Shown here piece by piece: positions 1 through 12,716 of a DNA stretch of 64,000 nucleotides. The translations under genes were made by a program, and so were the position numbers. Location: positions 4,878,001 through 4,942,000 of the forward strand of contig CM030709.1 of assembly GCA_017979445.1 (NCBI GenBank). The letters run 5' to 3'. Each line of letters begins with the position of its first letter. Position 1 is the first letter of the stretch. This DNA is from Akebia trifoliata. Its lineage: Eukaryota > Streptophyta > Magnoliopsida > Ranunculales > Lardizabalaceae. The notes below the pieces were generated by a model. The model saw only the letters and a program-made list of their open reading frames with translations, did no database searches and was not told where the DNA came from.

Positions 1-639
1 AAATTACATTTCATATTTTATTTACTACTGTTTATTTTAGTTTTGGGTGGGGGTATAAAGGAGAATTTTTTTGTTTTCTTGGGAGTGGTGTGGTTGGTTG
101 GTGGGTAAATTTCCAGTCTTGTAAATGAATAAAAAATTGGGGAGAAGTGGAAAACTGGTTTTTTAGGGGGAGAGGTTTAAGGAGGGTTTATAACATTATC
201 TCTATTTTATTTTTATTTTTTTGGTTGGGGGTAATGGGGGTTTACATTAAGAGAGAGGTTCTCTTTTGAGACACTTGGGATGCATTATTCACTTAATATA
301 TAAATATATCAACTCTTGATTCTTTTTTTGATGATTATGTGTGTGTGTGTGTATTGTGCGCGCTCGCACGTGCTACTGGCTGGTATATTGGGCACCAGCG
401 ATCAGTTTGGGTCAATGGATTGGATTTAAATCAAATCCCATTTTGTATATGTATATAATAATATAATGTCTTTCAATAAACAAATGCGAGTGAAGAATAT
501 TAAAATCGTACCCTTAAGATTGAGTTGACTTTATTGAAACAACATTATATTTTCTTCAAGAAATTAAGATCGAAAAATGCAGGTTGATCAATTCTCTAGT
601 ATGGGTCGTCTTCATTGGATTGGGTCCTTATCCGAACCA

Positions 640-756
640 AAAGTGCCGTTTTGGAGTGACCTCAAGTTGAAAAGCATCTAATGGATCCTATCCAGGTTCA
701 TGCCAGTAAGTGCGATATATGAGGTTACAATCCAGAGGTCACTTCAAGCATTATTC
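640..756. repeat. Weak foldback repeat, family B
   Basis: The left arm 'ggagtgacctcaag' and the right arm 'ggtcacttcaagcattattc' are imperfectly complementary, and the core contains the family word 'aaaagcatcta'. It is a degenerate relative of the better copy at 784-968. Boundaries are approximate. Confidence 0.4.
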
Positions 757-783
757 TAACCTAAATCCTCAAATTCAAATGGA

Positions 784-968
784 CTCGTGCTGAAGTGACC
801 TCAAGATTGGACCTCACACCGCACACCCTGACATGAAAATGCACAGGACTTGTAGGAAATTTTCACTCGTATCTCAATGAAAAGCATCTATGCTTTTTAA
901 TTTCACTTTCACGTCGGGGTGTGCGATGTGAAGTCCAATCTTGTGGTCACTTGAGCATTATTCAACTC
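784..968. repeat. Foldback MITE, family B (about 185 bp)
   Basis: The inverted arms run 'ctgaagtgacctcaagattg' inward to the sequence around 'gcacaccctgacatgaaa', mirrored at 905-965 ('cacgtcggggtgtgcgatgt', then 'caatcttgtggtcactt'). The loop carries the family word 'gaaaagcatctatg'. Other copies lie at 11671-11838, 16110-16282, 49588-49764 and 49834-50014, so this is a real dispersed family. No coding capacity. Confidence 0.75.
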
Positions 969-2499
969 AGATACCAAAGTTATGGGATTGTAAATGATCA
1001 TATTTTGGGTTTGGAGACTCGTCCATTCAAACATGCCAGGAGATTGACAATGATTAAGATTGCACCATTATAATGCAGGTGGACAAGAGACCATTTGGGC
1101 TGATTGGCAATCTACCAAGAGAACTTATATTGCCACACCAATTTGAGAATTAAATAGATGCCCAATTTTATCATAAAACTGATCAACTAGTCAGGATCTT
1201 CAAATCCTGATGGGTAAGATGTTATGAAGAGTGGTCCAATAACCTATCTTCAGTTTCTTCCTCGACCACTTAACAACTCTCATGGCAATCCCTTAAACTT
1301 GAACATTATGTCAAAAAAATATAAAATGATTATCCACACTTCAAACACCATATTTAATTTAATTATCTTGTATTTTACAAATATAAGTTGATGTGACAGA
1401 TGAGTTGTCGACTTGCAGGGTAGGGCTGTCAATGGATTTAATCAAACCCAAAGTCTAATCCATTGCAAAGAAAATCATCTGATTTTATAACTTGTAGGAT
1501 GATTCTGGGTTAATCATGTTTTGATCTGTGATAAAATGTTAGAAAGCATATACAAATTAACCCCATCTCCAATCTTCTTAAAGATTTTGTCTTCTTCAAC
1601 TTTTAAACCTCTAGAATAAGATACGATTTTTAGTGACGTACAATAATAGAATTTTGGATAGAAAAATTAAAGATCTATATAAAATATTGAAATTGATGAG
1701 ATTGAATAAATTTAAAATGATTTACTTCAAAGGTTAAAAGCTTGAAGAAGATGTCTAGTTTTGAAGAGGAAATCAATGAGTTTTTGTTTTTCGAAATAGA
1801 AACCTAAGAGAAGAGCATTTAAATTATTTTATATTAATCTTTCGTACAAAACATAGGTAATGGGGCAGAGACGGATTCATAGTGGGGGTACTTGCCTCCA
1901 CAATAATTTTCAAAGTCTATATAGATTAACGAGTTATTGCAACAAATATTAGTTGTGGATAAAAAATCTGTCACTATTGTCTCTAATAATAATTTTTTTT
2001 TATTTTTTTAGCACTTTTAAGTACTCTCACAAAATATTTTTTTCACTCTAACCTGCCCTATACATGGGCAAAATCTTGGCTCTCCCATCGAAAGGGGGTA
2101 TATCATTGGTTTGAAAATAAGGGAGTATCTCTAATATTAATCAAAATGTGGAGGGGTTTGTTTAAATCACCCATATATTTTTTTTTCAAACTATTGTGTG
2201 AGGTGGGACAGGTCCATCAATTCATACCTACTCTAGGATATTTCTAGCTTGGGAATCCAAAGTAAGAAAAAGATTAAAAAAAGGAAAAAACATAAGCTTT
2301 TATAACGATCAATCTTTATTTTTTGATGAATATCTTCTCATCTCAATCGTACGTTTGATCCTTTGCCTCTAAACTTCGTTTGACATTAGAATTTTCTTAA
2401 ACTTAATGAGGTTAGGTAGAGAGAGAAAGAAAAGTCAATCATATTGGGCCCTTATGCGAGCCCATCTTCTCATTGAAGCAGACCGCAGACGCCACTTGT

Positions 2500-3012
2500 C
2501 TCACGTACTGAAGTCGGTACTCCACTTTTCTCTCTCTCTCTCTCTCTCAAAAGCTTCTGATACTCTGTTTCTCGAGAATCAGATCGAAATAACCAGTCTA
2601 AGATTCCTTCATATCTTGCGTTTCTTAGAGTGATTTTTCGACTAAAAATCTCAGTTGTTCTACAGAGCTTTTCTGCGAATTCTTACCTATTGAAGTGTTT
2701 ATGATCTTAATGAGTCGCATTTTAAAATTCGATCTGATTTTCTCATCATGCATTTGCTTTCGAGCTCCAATTTGAACCTCTGTCAATCTATTTCAACTTA
2801 ATTTCTATCTCTCACTGGACCTCTATCTTCGGTTTCAATCTATCTTACACATCTCTTTCGATCGTTCTTGTAATTTTTTTTCAAATCATGGAATCAAATT
2901 TCTTCTTTTCTCAGAAATCCTAGAAGCCTGAAATCCAAATCTAAATCTTAACTCTGAAGCTGTTCGTCTTCTTAAAAGAGTACCAGTTCGGTTGCCCGTC
3001 CGCTTCGCAAAG
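2500..3012 (+). other. Inferred first 5'-UTR exon of the NCRK-type gene
   Basis: A CT-rich leader with a (TC)n tract at 2529-2548 is followed by a good splice donor at 3012/3013 (AAAG then GTACG). Matching acceptors lie at 5606 and 6048, suggesting further leader exons at about 5607-5693 and from 6049 to the start codon. A TGGGCC promoter-type word lies at about 2445. The transcription start is a guess; cDNA would settle it. Confidence 0.45.
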
Positions 3013-3338
3013 GTACGCCTATTTATTGCGTTTTTTTAACGTATTTTTAAATATTCGGCGTTTCATGAGATTATGATTTACGGTAGAAGAATTATAGAAA
3101 TATCAATTTCAGGCTTTATTTTTTTTTTTAACTCAGAAGAATTAACGGTTGCGATTCGATATATTTTCTTCGTATTAACTCATTAGTTCTGTAGTCTCAG
3201 ACGTGTCCGTCAAAAGTACGGATACAATTGAAAGATGCTTCTTACAGCTTACCATTTAATGAAACTAATCTCTAGGAAAATTGCAACAAGTTTGATCCAA
3301 GTACGAACCATTACCAAACACGTGGTGAATTAAGGAAT

Positions 3339-4248
3339 GGGGTGATTTAGACATGCCTCCTCCAAATTTTAGTAAATTTGAGATGCCCCTATGATTTCCT
3401 TGTTGATAGACTGAGAAAATGACTTAAATGCCCTCACCTTCCATATCTACCTATCATACTCACCCTTTAGCGAGTTAATTTTGTTACTAGCATTTTCTAT
3501 TACCTTCAACCTTCAAATCTCAAGAACAAGATAGAGTTTTTTTTTTCTTTTTTTGTGATAATGATGAATTTTAGGTAAAAAAAAATCAAGGGTTTTCTAT
3601 AAGAGATTGAAAATGATTTTGAGGTTACTAACTTGATAATGGATTTTTTAGAGTGGAAATTTTCAAAACTTAAAATAAATTATGAAATTAACATTTCAAT
3701 GCACTATTCATTTTTATTTCAAAATGATAATTTTTTATTTTTTTATGAATTAAAATATTTCAGTTAAAGCGGAGAAATTTTTTATTTTTATAAAACAAAA
3801 AAATATTTACTCTTGTATTATATGGTAAATATTTTTGGTTTTTGTTCATGTGTCAAAGTGCAATAAATACACTTTGGGAATAAGCATATAGGGGTATTTT
3901 GATAAAAAACATAATTTTTTATGGCATTTTTGGTACAAAATTCAATTTTCCAAGTGTATGTATTGCACTTTAACGTGTGCCATTAATTAAAAAAGTCCAA
4001 TATTTTTCTCGTTTGGAGTGAAATATTTGATGAATAATGGGTTGAAATTGGAAATTTTCAATTTTCAACCTATGTTTCAGTGAGTCAGCTTTTTTAAGAA
4101 ATGAAAATAAAGAGGTTTTTTTTACTAAATGTTGAAGATGAGGGCATTTAGGTCATTTTATTTTATTTCATGAAAGACGTAGGTCAAGAGTTACGTCAGT
4201 TTCAGCCCCAATGTCTCAAAGACAAATATGAAGATGTCCAAATCACCC
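3339..4248. repeat. Foldback element, family C, in the 5'-UTR intron
   Basis: The left end 'ggggtgatttagacatg' is mirrored by the right end 'gatgtccaaatcaccc'. Subterminal words 'atgacttaaatgccctcacc' and 'gagggcatttaggtcatttt' face each other. Related copies are at 25333-25890 and 40069-41031. The interior is AT-rich and non-coding. It lies within the inferred 2.6-kb leader intron (3013-5606). Confidence 0.55.
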
Positions 4249-6080
4249 TTAAGAAATTATTATTGTCCCATATAGTCATGGCACGCATGCAGTGGGACCC
4301 ACCATTGATAGGCATTGATCGTAACGGTCACGATCTTTCTCCATGTGATTTGTTCTGTTTTCAAGGCCGAAACGATGGGCCCAACTGTTTCTTGTACCCG
4401 CCACATTAACGGTCATTAGTGAGGACTTATCTTTAATTCCCATCCACCCCTCCTAACCCAAATATTTGTCTTGCATGTCCTAACAGCCGACACTGCAGTT
4501 GGTGGTGCAGGTGCACCAGTGATAATTAAATTCATTAATAAAACCTTTGAAGCCAAGTACTTTTTTTAACGGTTGGTTTACTAAGTTTTGAAAATTTGAA
4601 AACTTTCCCTTTTTTTATTTTTTATTTTTACACTTGGTTGGTGTGCTTCTATAGGGTTGCCAAAGGCCTGCTTTCAGAATTTAGAGAGGTGAGCAATGAG
4701 AGTGCTTTTTCTAGCTATTTATGTTTTGATTATCTGAAAAACCCATCAATCTTTATCAAACTTAGTTGCTGTCAAATTGTCTAGTCTCACTATAACCTTT
4801 TTCATTAATGGTGATTGGTTTGCTCAGATTGGAAATATCAAACTTTCTTCATTATTTGGGTAAAGTTTTTCTTTCAAATTAATGTTTGTGTTTGAATTTT
4901 GTCTGCTGTTCTTAGTCTTCTCCATTGAAGAACTGCTGTTTAAGCTCTTCGGGAAAGCTTGAGGTGTTGTTTGCTTCACTTACTCTGTTTCCAAATTTCT
5001 AATACTAGAGTGAAACAATGTGATTCTCACAAATTATGTATTTGGGTAGCTATTTTATGTTCTCCTTCAAACAGTTTTTGTTTGATAATTTTAGTGAAGA
5101 AAAAGTAAGGAAACAGAACTAGTTATTCTCATTGAAGATGACTGACAACAATATCCTTTTATTTGTATAGTAGGAAAAAAGGCATTTAGAGACAATGATA
5201 ATGAACCCAAAATCTTTTGGTTCAACCAGTTATTGACAATTGTAGATGCACATAGTAGAAAGAAGAAGTATGGCCTTGGTTGCGTCTAGAAGGAATTAGG
5301 GGCTTTTTAAGTTGAAAGTAATTTGAACTTTCAGTATGTAGTTGGCCAGATATGTGTTTTCTCTTAATTGGTTGGCCAAACATGATTATCACAAATTATT
5401 ACTTTTTTACTTTTGCGGATGTATATGTCAATGCTTCGTGGATGTCAAAATTCTAGAAAAACTATGGCCTCAAAGGTAGATTCTAATTTAGGAGCTCAGC
5501 ATATTTAACATGAAATTTTCATTTCTTGGTCTTTAATAATTCTTGTATTTCTTTTCCTTGCCACTCTGATTATTTTCTTTTTCTTTTTTTTCTGGTCCTT
5601 CGACAGAATTGCAAGTTGTATCGTCTTCTTGTGAAGGTTGAAAGGTCTGAGGTCAAGAACATTTGAAGAGGATATATCTTATCACTCATGAAGGTTTTGT
5701 TAGATTCTTAAATCATCCCCCCACACTCATTTTCCACATTTTCAGCAATGACCAAGATCTGCTTCTATTAGCTAAAATAGAGATTCTCAAAATTTCCAAC
5801 ATGTAAATGCAGGGCAAACTCTTTCCTTTGTTTCTCCCGGTAAGACAGAAAATTTCAGTTCCCATTTTTAAATAACTGAAATTAGGTCATTGATCAGGCC
5901 ACTCATTATGACAATAAATTAGTGCAGTTCATTTATAAAATTTTCGATCTTCTCATGGTAGTTGCCTTGCTAAATACATATATTTCTGTAATTTAATGGA
6001 AGTTCAAGGAAAATCTTTATAAAACTAATTACCAAATGTTCCTAACAGGCTTCTTTTGGTTTAACGTTTGGACCGAAGAA

Positions 6081-9000
6081 ATGAAGACCCAAGAGGAATT
6101 TTCCCTTGCTTGTATCATTAGCGTAATCTTGTTTCAATGCATTTCTTGTGGTTAGTATGCTTGACACTTCTCTCTTATAATTTAGCTTTGATGAAGTATA
6201 ACATTAACCCTCAGTTTATCCGAGAACGTGTGCTGTATGTAGCAATATGGTGTTGGTTGTATTGTCCCAATGTTCTACTCAGTTGTATCTTATTTAACTA
6301 ATTAATCTCTTTTCGATTAATCTGAAAACGCCTTTTCTATTGTTTTAAATATATGAGTTTTGCATTATAAAACCATCTATAAATTTAATCCTCCCTTATG
6401 TAGACAATGTTTCTTCCATGAACAGCTTCCAAGCTAGCTAATCTTTCTGATTGTTTTAACACATTGGTGACAGATGAACTTCCCAATGGATCTGGTATAA
6501 ACAAATGGACATGTTCATGTGCATCTGTTCATCAAGGAAATCAGACCTCCGCTGTTGCAGCTAAATGTTCTACATCCTGTGACTGCAGTCCAGGTATATT
6601 GCTTATCATTGTGAATTTGTGATGTATTTATGTGGTACTTCGTTAATTTTTTTTTTTCTGTCTATAATGGATGAGAAAAAAAAGAAGTTAATCTCAGAAA
6701 GTCTAATCATCAATCCAATAAAATCTGGAATTATATAGGGAAATATTTTAATATTATGTGGATGGGAAAAAAATCTAGTCCTGTTCACAGATTTTGTTTC
6801 TAAGGAAAATTCCCGACAGAATATAAAATATGAAGAAAATGCGTACTATGTTCTTTAGGTTCCTAAAATATGTAGGTGAGAAAATATTCTTTTAGGTCAT
6901 ATTTTGATCATACTAAATGCATTACTTATGGCAGAAGAAGCTGCAGGAGGATCAAGTGGAGATAGATGGACATGTCTTTGTGCTGCTGAAGGATTCCCCA
7001 ATGTACCAGGCAGCATCCATGATGACAATTGTTTTACATCCTGCAACTGCACTTCTGGTAAACTTTCAAAACCATAATGAATTGGATTCAAATCTTGGAT
7101 TGTAAGATTCATGAAGTGTTTCTTTAGTTAACAAATATGAAATAATGCCCCAAACATTTAAAAAATATATTGTATGCCTAACTAATCTTAACTCTTCATA
7201 TACTGGCAAGGATGTTTTGCAAACACTGAAAAAATAATGATGAGACTATACCCTGCAAACCTGATAAACATTTTTCTCAATTCATTGTCATAAAAAAAAT
7301 TCTCAAAAAGAAAAATTAAAAATCATTTATTGTCACTTTACGCCCAAATTAAAAATGTTTCCCCAAATTTCGTTCTTTTTAAATTATGGGCCTTAATATG
7401 CATTTCTTGTCATTCATACTATGAGATGTTAGGCAAGGTATTAAGCTTGGACTTCTCCCTAGACGTTGCTAAATTATAAAACAGAATCTTTCTAATAAGT
7501 TTAATTAGACGTGGAGATATCATGTAAAAAATACACTAATTAGAGTTCTTTAGAGAATTATTGCCAAAACATTCGAGAATACACTGATATTACGAGAGAT
7601 GATAAAATGAGGATCAAGAAGACACTCACAGTCCATTTATCGAAAAAAGAAAAGAAAAACTAATCATTTTGGAGTAACTTATACGAGATGAATGATGCTC
7701 CGCGCAAATTATTGCAAAGGAATGAAATGGAACAATGCTCTTACAAGTTAAAATGGCACATCCAAGAGATTCCCATCTAATGGGAAGTTCCCAATAGATG
7801 TGCCAGTGGATTTTGAGGCATAGTGGTAGGATTCAATGAGGATGAACATTAGGCTAACCATATATTTTCTCTAATATTTATGTGAAGTTTAATTACACAT
7901 AGATTTAGAAGATGCAGGCCTTATTTTTGTAGTAGAATGACAGGTTAAATGCTTCTTATACAGATTCTTCCAGCGAACCCAAATCTTCAAGGAAGCACAT
8001 TTCCAGCAAAGTTGTTGTGTATATTCTCTTATTGAGTGTCATACTCACAACTCTAACATTTCTTGCTTCTATGGGATGCTATGCTTATCGAAGGGACAAA
8101 TGTCCTCTTCCACCACTAGTATCTTCATCGGACAAAAACACAAGCTGCAACAGCATGACCAACCTAATAAGCCACAGGTCTACTTCATTGCCAGAGTCCA
8201 ACATTATTATAAATTCTACAGTTAATTCTTTCACAGGTAAATTAGTGTCTTTTTTTTGTAACCCATTTTTTTTTCCGCTTTGAAGGACTTGAGCTGTAGC
8301 TATGCATTGAGTTCCCTTTCTAAAAAAAATATTTCAACTGTCTCAAGGTCTGTTTATTTCTACAAGTTCAACAATTATAATCCATTCTACATTCCATATA
8401 CCACTCAATGTACTATTATTAAGCTGAACTTCACTTTGGTACTCAAATCAATTCTAATCTTATCATCTTTTCTTCAGGGTGTATAAGAAACCCATCTTTT
8501 ATGTTTAGAAGCAAAAGAGGAACCATACCTTCAACACTCGTCCAATTTTCATACTCTGAGTTAGAGCAAGCAACTAATAAGTTCTCAAGTTCTAATCTGA
8601 TAGGGCTTGGAGGAAGCAGCCATGTTTACCATGGTCAGCTCAAAGATGGTAGAATGGTTGCTATTAAGCGACTAAAAACTCATGGAGGGCCAGAGGCAGA
8701 CTCTGCATTTATAACTGAGGTACTCCATTGAAATGCCACATTTTTCATTTTTTAGTTATTTAGATTATTGTCCTCCGAACATCTCGACAGGATAGGAACA
8801 ACAAAATTCTTGGAGTCGTGATAATCTGACTCCCCCACATGGCATACTCAAAATACTCTCCTGACGTGGCATGTGTTAGAACCATTGATTTTATGCCTCA
8901 GGATACACATCTTCACTTCCCCATAAATATGTGCAGTTGTGTATACTGAGGAAAAAAGATCTATGGTCTAGTACATGCCACATTAGGAGAGTATTTTGAG

Positions 9001-9245
9001 TATGCCACGTGGGGGAGTTAGAAAATCATTACTCAAATTGTTATGGTTTGTGGAGCCTACTGGTACTGCTTAGCAAGGAGTACTGTTAATCAAGCCATGC
9101 GTCCGGTCAAGCTCGGCGCTGAGCTCGTTGGGGGGTTGGAGGGGGACCAGTGCCCCCCTTGCCAGAAAGTGAAGAAATTGTCCCAAGGGTATTTTTGTAA
9201 TTTCATTGGTATTATGTAAAACCCTAGTTAGGTTTTCTTGGGGTG

Positions 9246-9295
<50 letters not shown>

Positions 9296-11168
9296 TGAAA
9301 GGAGGTAATATGTACCTGCGAGTTTTCTCTTCACAATGGAATCGGTGTGATCCGTGGATGTACCTCAATCTTGATGTAACCAGATAAAATCTGTGTGATT
9401 GCATCTTGTTTTGTTCCTTTATGTTCTCCATTGTTCCTGTTTTCTTAACGAAAATGCCCTTTCTAAATAATGTTGCTTTTTAACCTTCACAATTTTCCGT
9501 TGTTTCCACAGATTGAACTGATATCAAGACTCCACCACTGTCATGTGGTACCTTTGCTTGGCTACTGTTCAGAATCCCGAGGACGACACTCTGAAAGACT
9601 TCTTGTTTTTGAATACATGTCCAATGGTAATTTGAGAGATTGTCTTGATGGGGTTCAAGGGAAACAACCCATGGACTGGGGAACACGTGTTAGCATTGCA
9701 CTTGGAGCTGCAAGGGGCTTGGAATATCTTCATGAAGCTGCTGCACCGAGGATTTTGCATAGAGATGTCAAGTCAACCAACATTCTATTAGATGATAAGT
9801 GGAGAGCTAAAGTAAGTATCTCTAATGTTTTCATATAGTTTAGGAAATCACAAATATCACAAGAAATGATAACAAGCTTATGTTCCCTTGGAATGCTTCC
9901 TAGTCGCTTTGGCTGGACTTGGAGATCATTTGCTGCTGTTTCGAGTTCAACTTCTAACTTATTTACTCAAAGGGTAGACATGTTAAGCATTTCACCATTC
10001 TTTATGGTTCATTTATGTGTGCAGATTACTGACCTTGGTATGGCCAAACATGTAAGAATTGATGACCTTCCCAGCTGTTCCAATTCTCCGGCAAGAATAC
10101 AGGGGACTTTTGGATATTTTGCACCAGAGTATGCAATTGTTGGAAGAGCCTCTCTTAAGTCGGATGTTTTCAGTTTTGGAGTGGTTCTTCTGGAGTTGAT
10201 CAGCGGTCGGAAACCCATTCATAAATCATCCAATAAACGAGAAGAAAGCCTTGTTTTATGGGTAAGTAAATACTTTTTTTCTTGTGGGCAAGGTTACTAT
10301 GATTCTTGCTTTATTAGATGACCAAGTTAGTTATGTATGAGATAGAATCGAAGATGCATGAAATGGGAAGTTGGTTTTTTCAATTTAGATCTTTGTCAAA
10401 CATGGATACTTCCATACCCATATAATCATTCTTTTCCATGGAACAATTGAAAATTGATTACTTATTGATTCGGCTTTTAATACATTCATTATCATTGTAG
10501 GCTACTCCTCGTTTACAGGACCGTAAGCAAGTTATCGCAGAATTGTCGGACCCACTTTTAAAAGGGGACTTCCCCGAAGAAGAAATGCAGATAATGGCTT
10601 TCTTAGCCAAAGAATGCCTTTTGTTGGATCCTGATTCTCGACCAACTATGAGTGAGGTTGTTCTTATCCTTTCCACTATTGCACCTGATAAATCTATGAG
10701 GCAAAATTTCCGTGTAAATCATTTTCAGGTAATATATATTTAAATAATTTCTAATTGTTAGATTATTTTGTTTCAATTTTGCTCAATGATCATGCTATAT
10801 CTAATAATGTTGTTCATTGTATGTTTATGTTTCTCATGCAGAGTTTATCCTCTCGTAGCATGAAAGGCTTAGCAGAAATGGAGAAGTATGGGGAACTGGC
10901 TGAGGGTCCGATTGATGCAGCGGAGCTAAGGAAAATGACATCCGATAGATGGTCTGCTCGGTGTTCGTTGCCACTAACATCAGACCGTACTCTCTGTGTT
11001 GAAGACAGCATGAAAGTTGGTGACACAATGTTGTCGGCCGAGTATATAGAAAGACTGATTCTCTTATCTTCAAACTCTAGGAGTTGGCATGCCCCTGATG
11101 ACGAAACAGTGGACTTAACGGAACCCCGACTCGAATCATTTTGGCAGGCAAATGTTCAGACTCCCTGA
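6081..11168 (+). CDS. NCRK: NCRK-type receptor-like serine/threonine kinase
   Basis: Membrane receptor-like kinase. In Arabidopsis, NCRK is a cysteine-rich RLK reported to interact with ROP GTPases at the plasma membrane and endosomes. Nine coding exons join in frame with GT-AG borders: 6081-6150, 6474-6593, 6935-7057, 7964-8236, 8478-8719, 9512-9811, 10025-10261, 10501-10728 and 10842-11168, giving 639 aa. Layout: signal peptide about 1-23; two short Cys repeats (pattern WTCxCA...C..SCxC) encoded one each by exons 2 and 3; transmembrane segment about 121-143; kinase with glycine loop 238-245, Lys259 in VAIK, HRDVKSTN at 359-366, DLG (not DFG) at 379-381 and APE at 409-411. The ATG is the first in the exon that encodes the signal peptide. 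The C-terminal tail after the kinase ends at a TGA. Intron 5 (8720-9511) carries repeats. Confidence 0.92.
8811..9035. repeat. Foldback MITE, family B2, in NCRK intron 5
   Basis: Left arm words 'gtgataatctgactccccca' and 'ggcatactcaaaatactctc' are mirrored at the right by 'gagagtattttgagtatgcc' and 'cgtgggggagttag'. The loop carries a 'cctcaggatacaca' type core. Related copies lie at 49055-49275 and 50015-50230, and more distantly at 26241-26400, 30650-30828 and 50632-50803. Confidence 0.7.
9085..9448 (+). repeat. Possible solo LTR (Copia-like) in NCRK intron 5
   Basis: Starts TGTTAATC and has LTR-like composition: a GC-rich front, a TATA-like region merged with a (TA)n tract (9253-9292), then a 3' part ending in 'tgttcctgttttcttaac', which resembles Copia LTR 3' ends. 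No clean CA terminus or target duplication was found, so this stays tentative. Confidence 0.35.
9253..9292. repeat. (TA)n microsatellite
   Basis: About 40 bp of alternating T and A in NCRK intron 5. Unlike most long TA tracts here it has no adjacent double-hairpin element. Confidence 0.9.
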
Positions 11169-11670
11169 TATACTTCACTACTAGTACTACTATACTCGAG
11201 AGAGAGAGAATTAAGAAGCTTTGGCCAAAACATGGCAAAAAAATGTCCATAGATGTTCATACTTCATACCATGCAATGGTAGGTGAATGAAATTCAGAAT
11301 CTGTCATCTGACATAGAACATGAATACAAATCCATCTATTTTCAGTGGTGAAGAGGGTGTTCTGGTTGAGTGTTTTTTTATTTTATTTTCGGGTACATAT
11401 ACTTGTTTTTTCCAATGTACATAGTTTTGTGGAAAGAAAGGTTGCAACGCCATTACAGACTTAAATCAATAATGTTAATTAGAAAGACAGCTTGTTATTG
11501 TTAAGGTTAGTGAGGGGAGACTATGCATGAGCACTGTCTGATCACCTTTGTGTTTTGTCAAAAAAAAAAAAAAAATGGTTAATTTGGTTATTTTGTTAGC
11601 TTTGGATCCCACAGCGAAGTGTAATAGAAAGATCACTTGTCGGTGCTTAGAGCCCAATGTTCGATGAAGG
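11169..11670 (+). other. 3' flank and probable 3' UTR of NCRK
   Basis: Non-coding sequence after the stop, with a short GA tract near 11200 and A-runs near 11560. No clear canonical AATAAA hexamer was picked out. No gene is seen. Confidence 0.4.
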
Positions 11671-11838
11671 AAAATGCTGAAGTAACATTGAAATTGACAT
11701 CGTTTCAGACATTGCTGATGTGGATGTGTCTATAGAACGATAGATACTTTTCACCGAGATACAAGCGAGAAGCATCTATGCTTCTATGCACACCATTGTC
11801 CCAAACGATATCAATTTCAATGTTACTCCAGCACGACT
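11671..11838. repeat. Foldback MITE, family B
   Basis: The left arm 'tgctgaagtaacattgaaat' is mirrored by 'atttcaatgttactccagca'. The loop contains 'accgagatacaagcgagaag' followed by 'catctatg', the family signature. About 168 bp, non-coding. Confidence 0.75.
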
Positions 11839-11969
11839 CATTAATGAAAAAAGTGTTGAGGATCGGTTGCATTTAATAATTTTCTCCTTGGACATTCAAA
11901 GGGACACTGGAATTTATTTGCCTTTGAGATTCTCAAGATTATGGGTAGAGGGATCCTTTCAGATGCTGA

Positions 11970-12272
11970 TGTTGGAATAGTCCCACATCGCGTGGGTTCA
12001 ATTGGGATGTGCAATGTATAAAGTCGGGGCAACCTTGCAAGCCAGTGTTAGGCCCATGGGCTTTTGACATGGTATCAAAGCAGGTGTACCTCAAGATGGG
12101 TGGGTTATATCCAACCCTATGTGGAGGGGGAGAGTCAAGTGTCTCTAACCCTGGCAGTGAGGGGGAGTGTTAGAATAGTCCCACATCGACTGAGCACTAT
12201 TGAGATGTGCAATGTATAAAACGGGGGCAAGCCTCTCCTGGGAAGCTTTCAAGGGCCTTATGGGCTTTAACA
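11970..12272 (+). mobile_element. Complete TRIM (miniature LTR retrotransposon)
   Basis: All landmarks are present. The 5' LTR is 11970-12069 (TGTTGGAATAGTCCCACATC...TTTTGACA). A primer-binding site 'tggtatcaaagc' immediately follows at 12070, similar to the initiator tRNA-Met complement. The internal region is 98 bp. A polypurine tract 'gtgagggggag' ends at 12167. The 3' LTR is 12168-12272 (TGTTAGAATAGTCCCACATC...TTTAACA). A perfect 5-bp target duplication GCTGA flanks it at 11965-11969 and 12273-12277. It has no coding capacity, as expected for TRIMs, which depend on another element's enzymes. The two LTRs differ at many positions, so the insertion is not recent. Confidence 0.92.
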
Positions 12273-12716
12273 GCTGATACTTTCATGTTGGATTGATGGC
12301 CTTTGTCATGAAGGGGTCATGTCCTAGAAGTCATAAGATATAAGATTGTATCAATTCTTTGATAACTAGATTGATTAGTTACAGTAACCTTAAGAGGGTT
12401 TTTGTAGAAAATAAAGGAAATCTTAACAACTTGTTTGCACTTCTAGTGATCAAAAGAGTATTCTGAGCTTGTTAAGATAAGTGCATTTTGTTTATGAGAT
12501 TATAAATAATTTCAGTGCTTGTTTGCCGACTAAAATGTTCGTAGAAGAGCAAATAACTCAACTTAGATGGGTCTCAATTGCGTCATGTTCGGTTTAAGCC
12601 AAAATGAAACTAAAAGGTTTTTAATCTCAAATGGACTCGATGTTGGCTCCATCATGGGCTCAAATACTGGCCATGCCATGCCTCCATTGTGGGCTAATAA
12701 TGGTCAATTAGATTTA

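Larger units (their letters stand above)
1..2405. other. Gene-free AT-rich left flank
   Basis: No convincing coding region is seen. The stretch holds homopolymer and (GT)n tracts (about 340-353), one good foldback element (784-968) and a related weaker one (640-756). A motif 'agggctgtcaatgg' near 1422 resembles one end of a dispersed MITE also seen near 27.7 kb. The last few hundred bases probably contain the promoter of the receptor kinase gene downstream. Confidence 0.6.

Noticed and set aside
9085..9448. Calling this a confirmed solo LTR
   Set aside because: Composition fits, but no CA terminus or target duplication was found, so it is listed only as possible.
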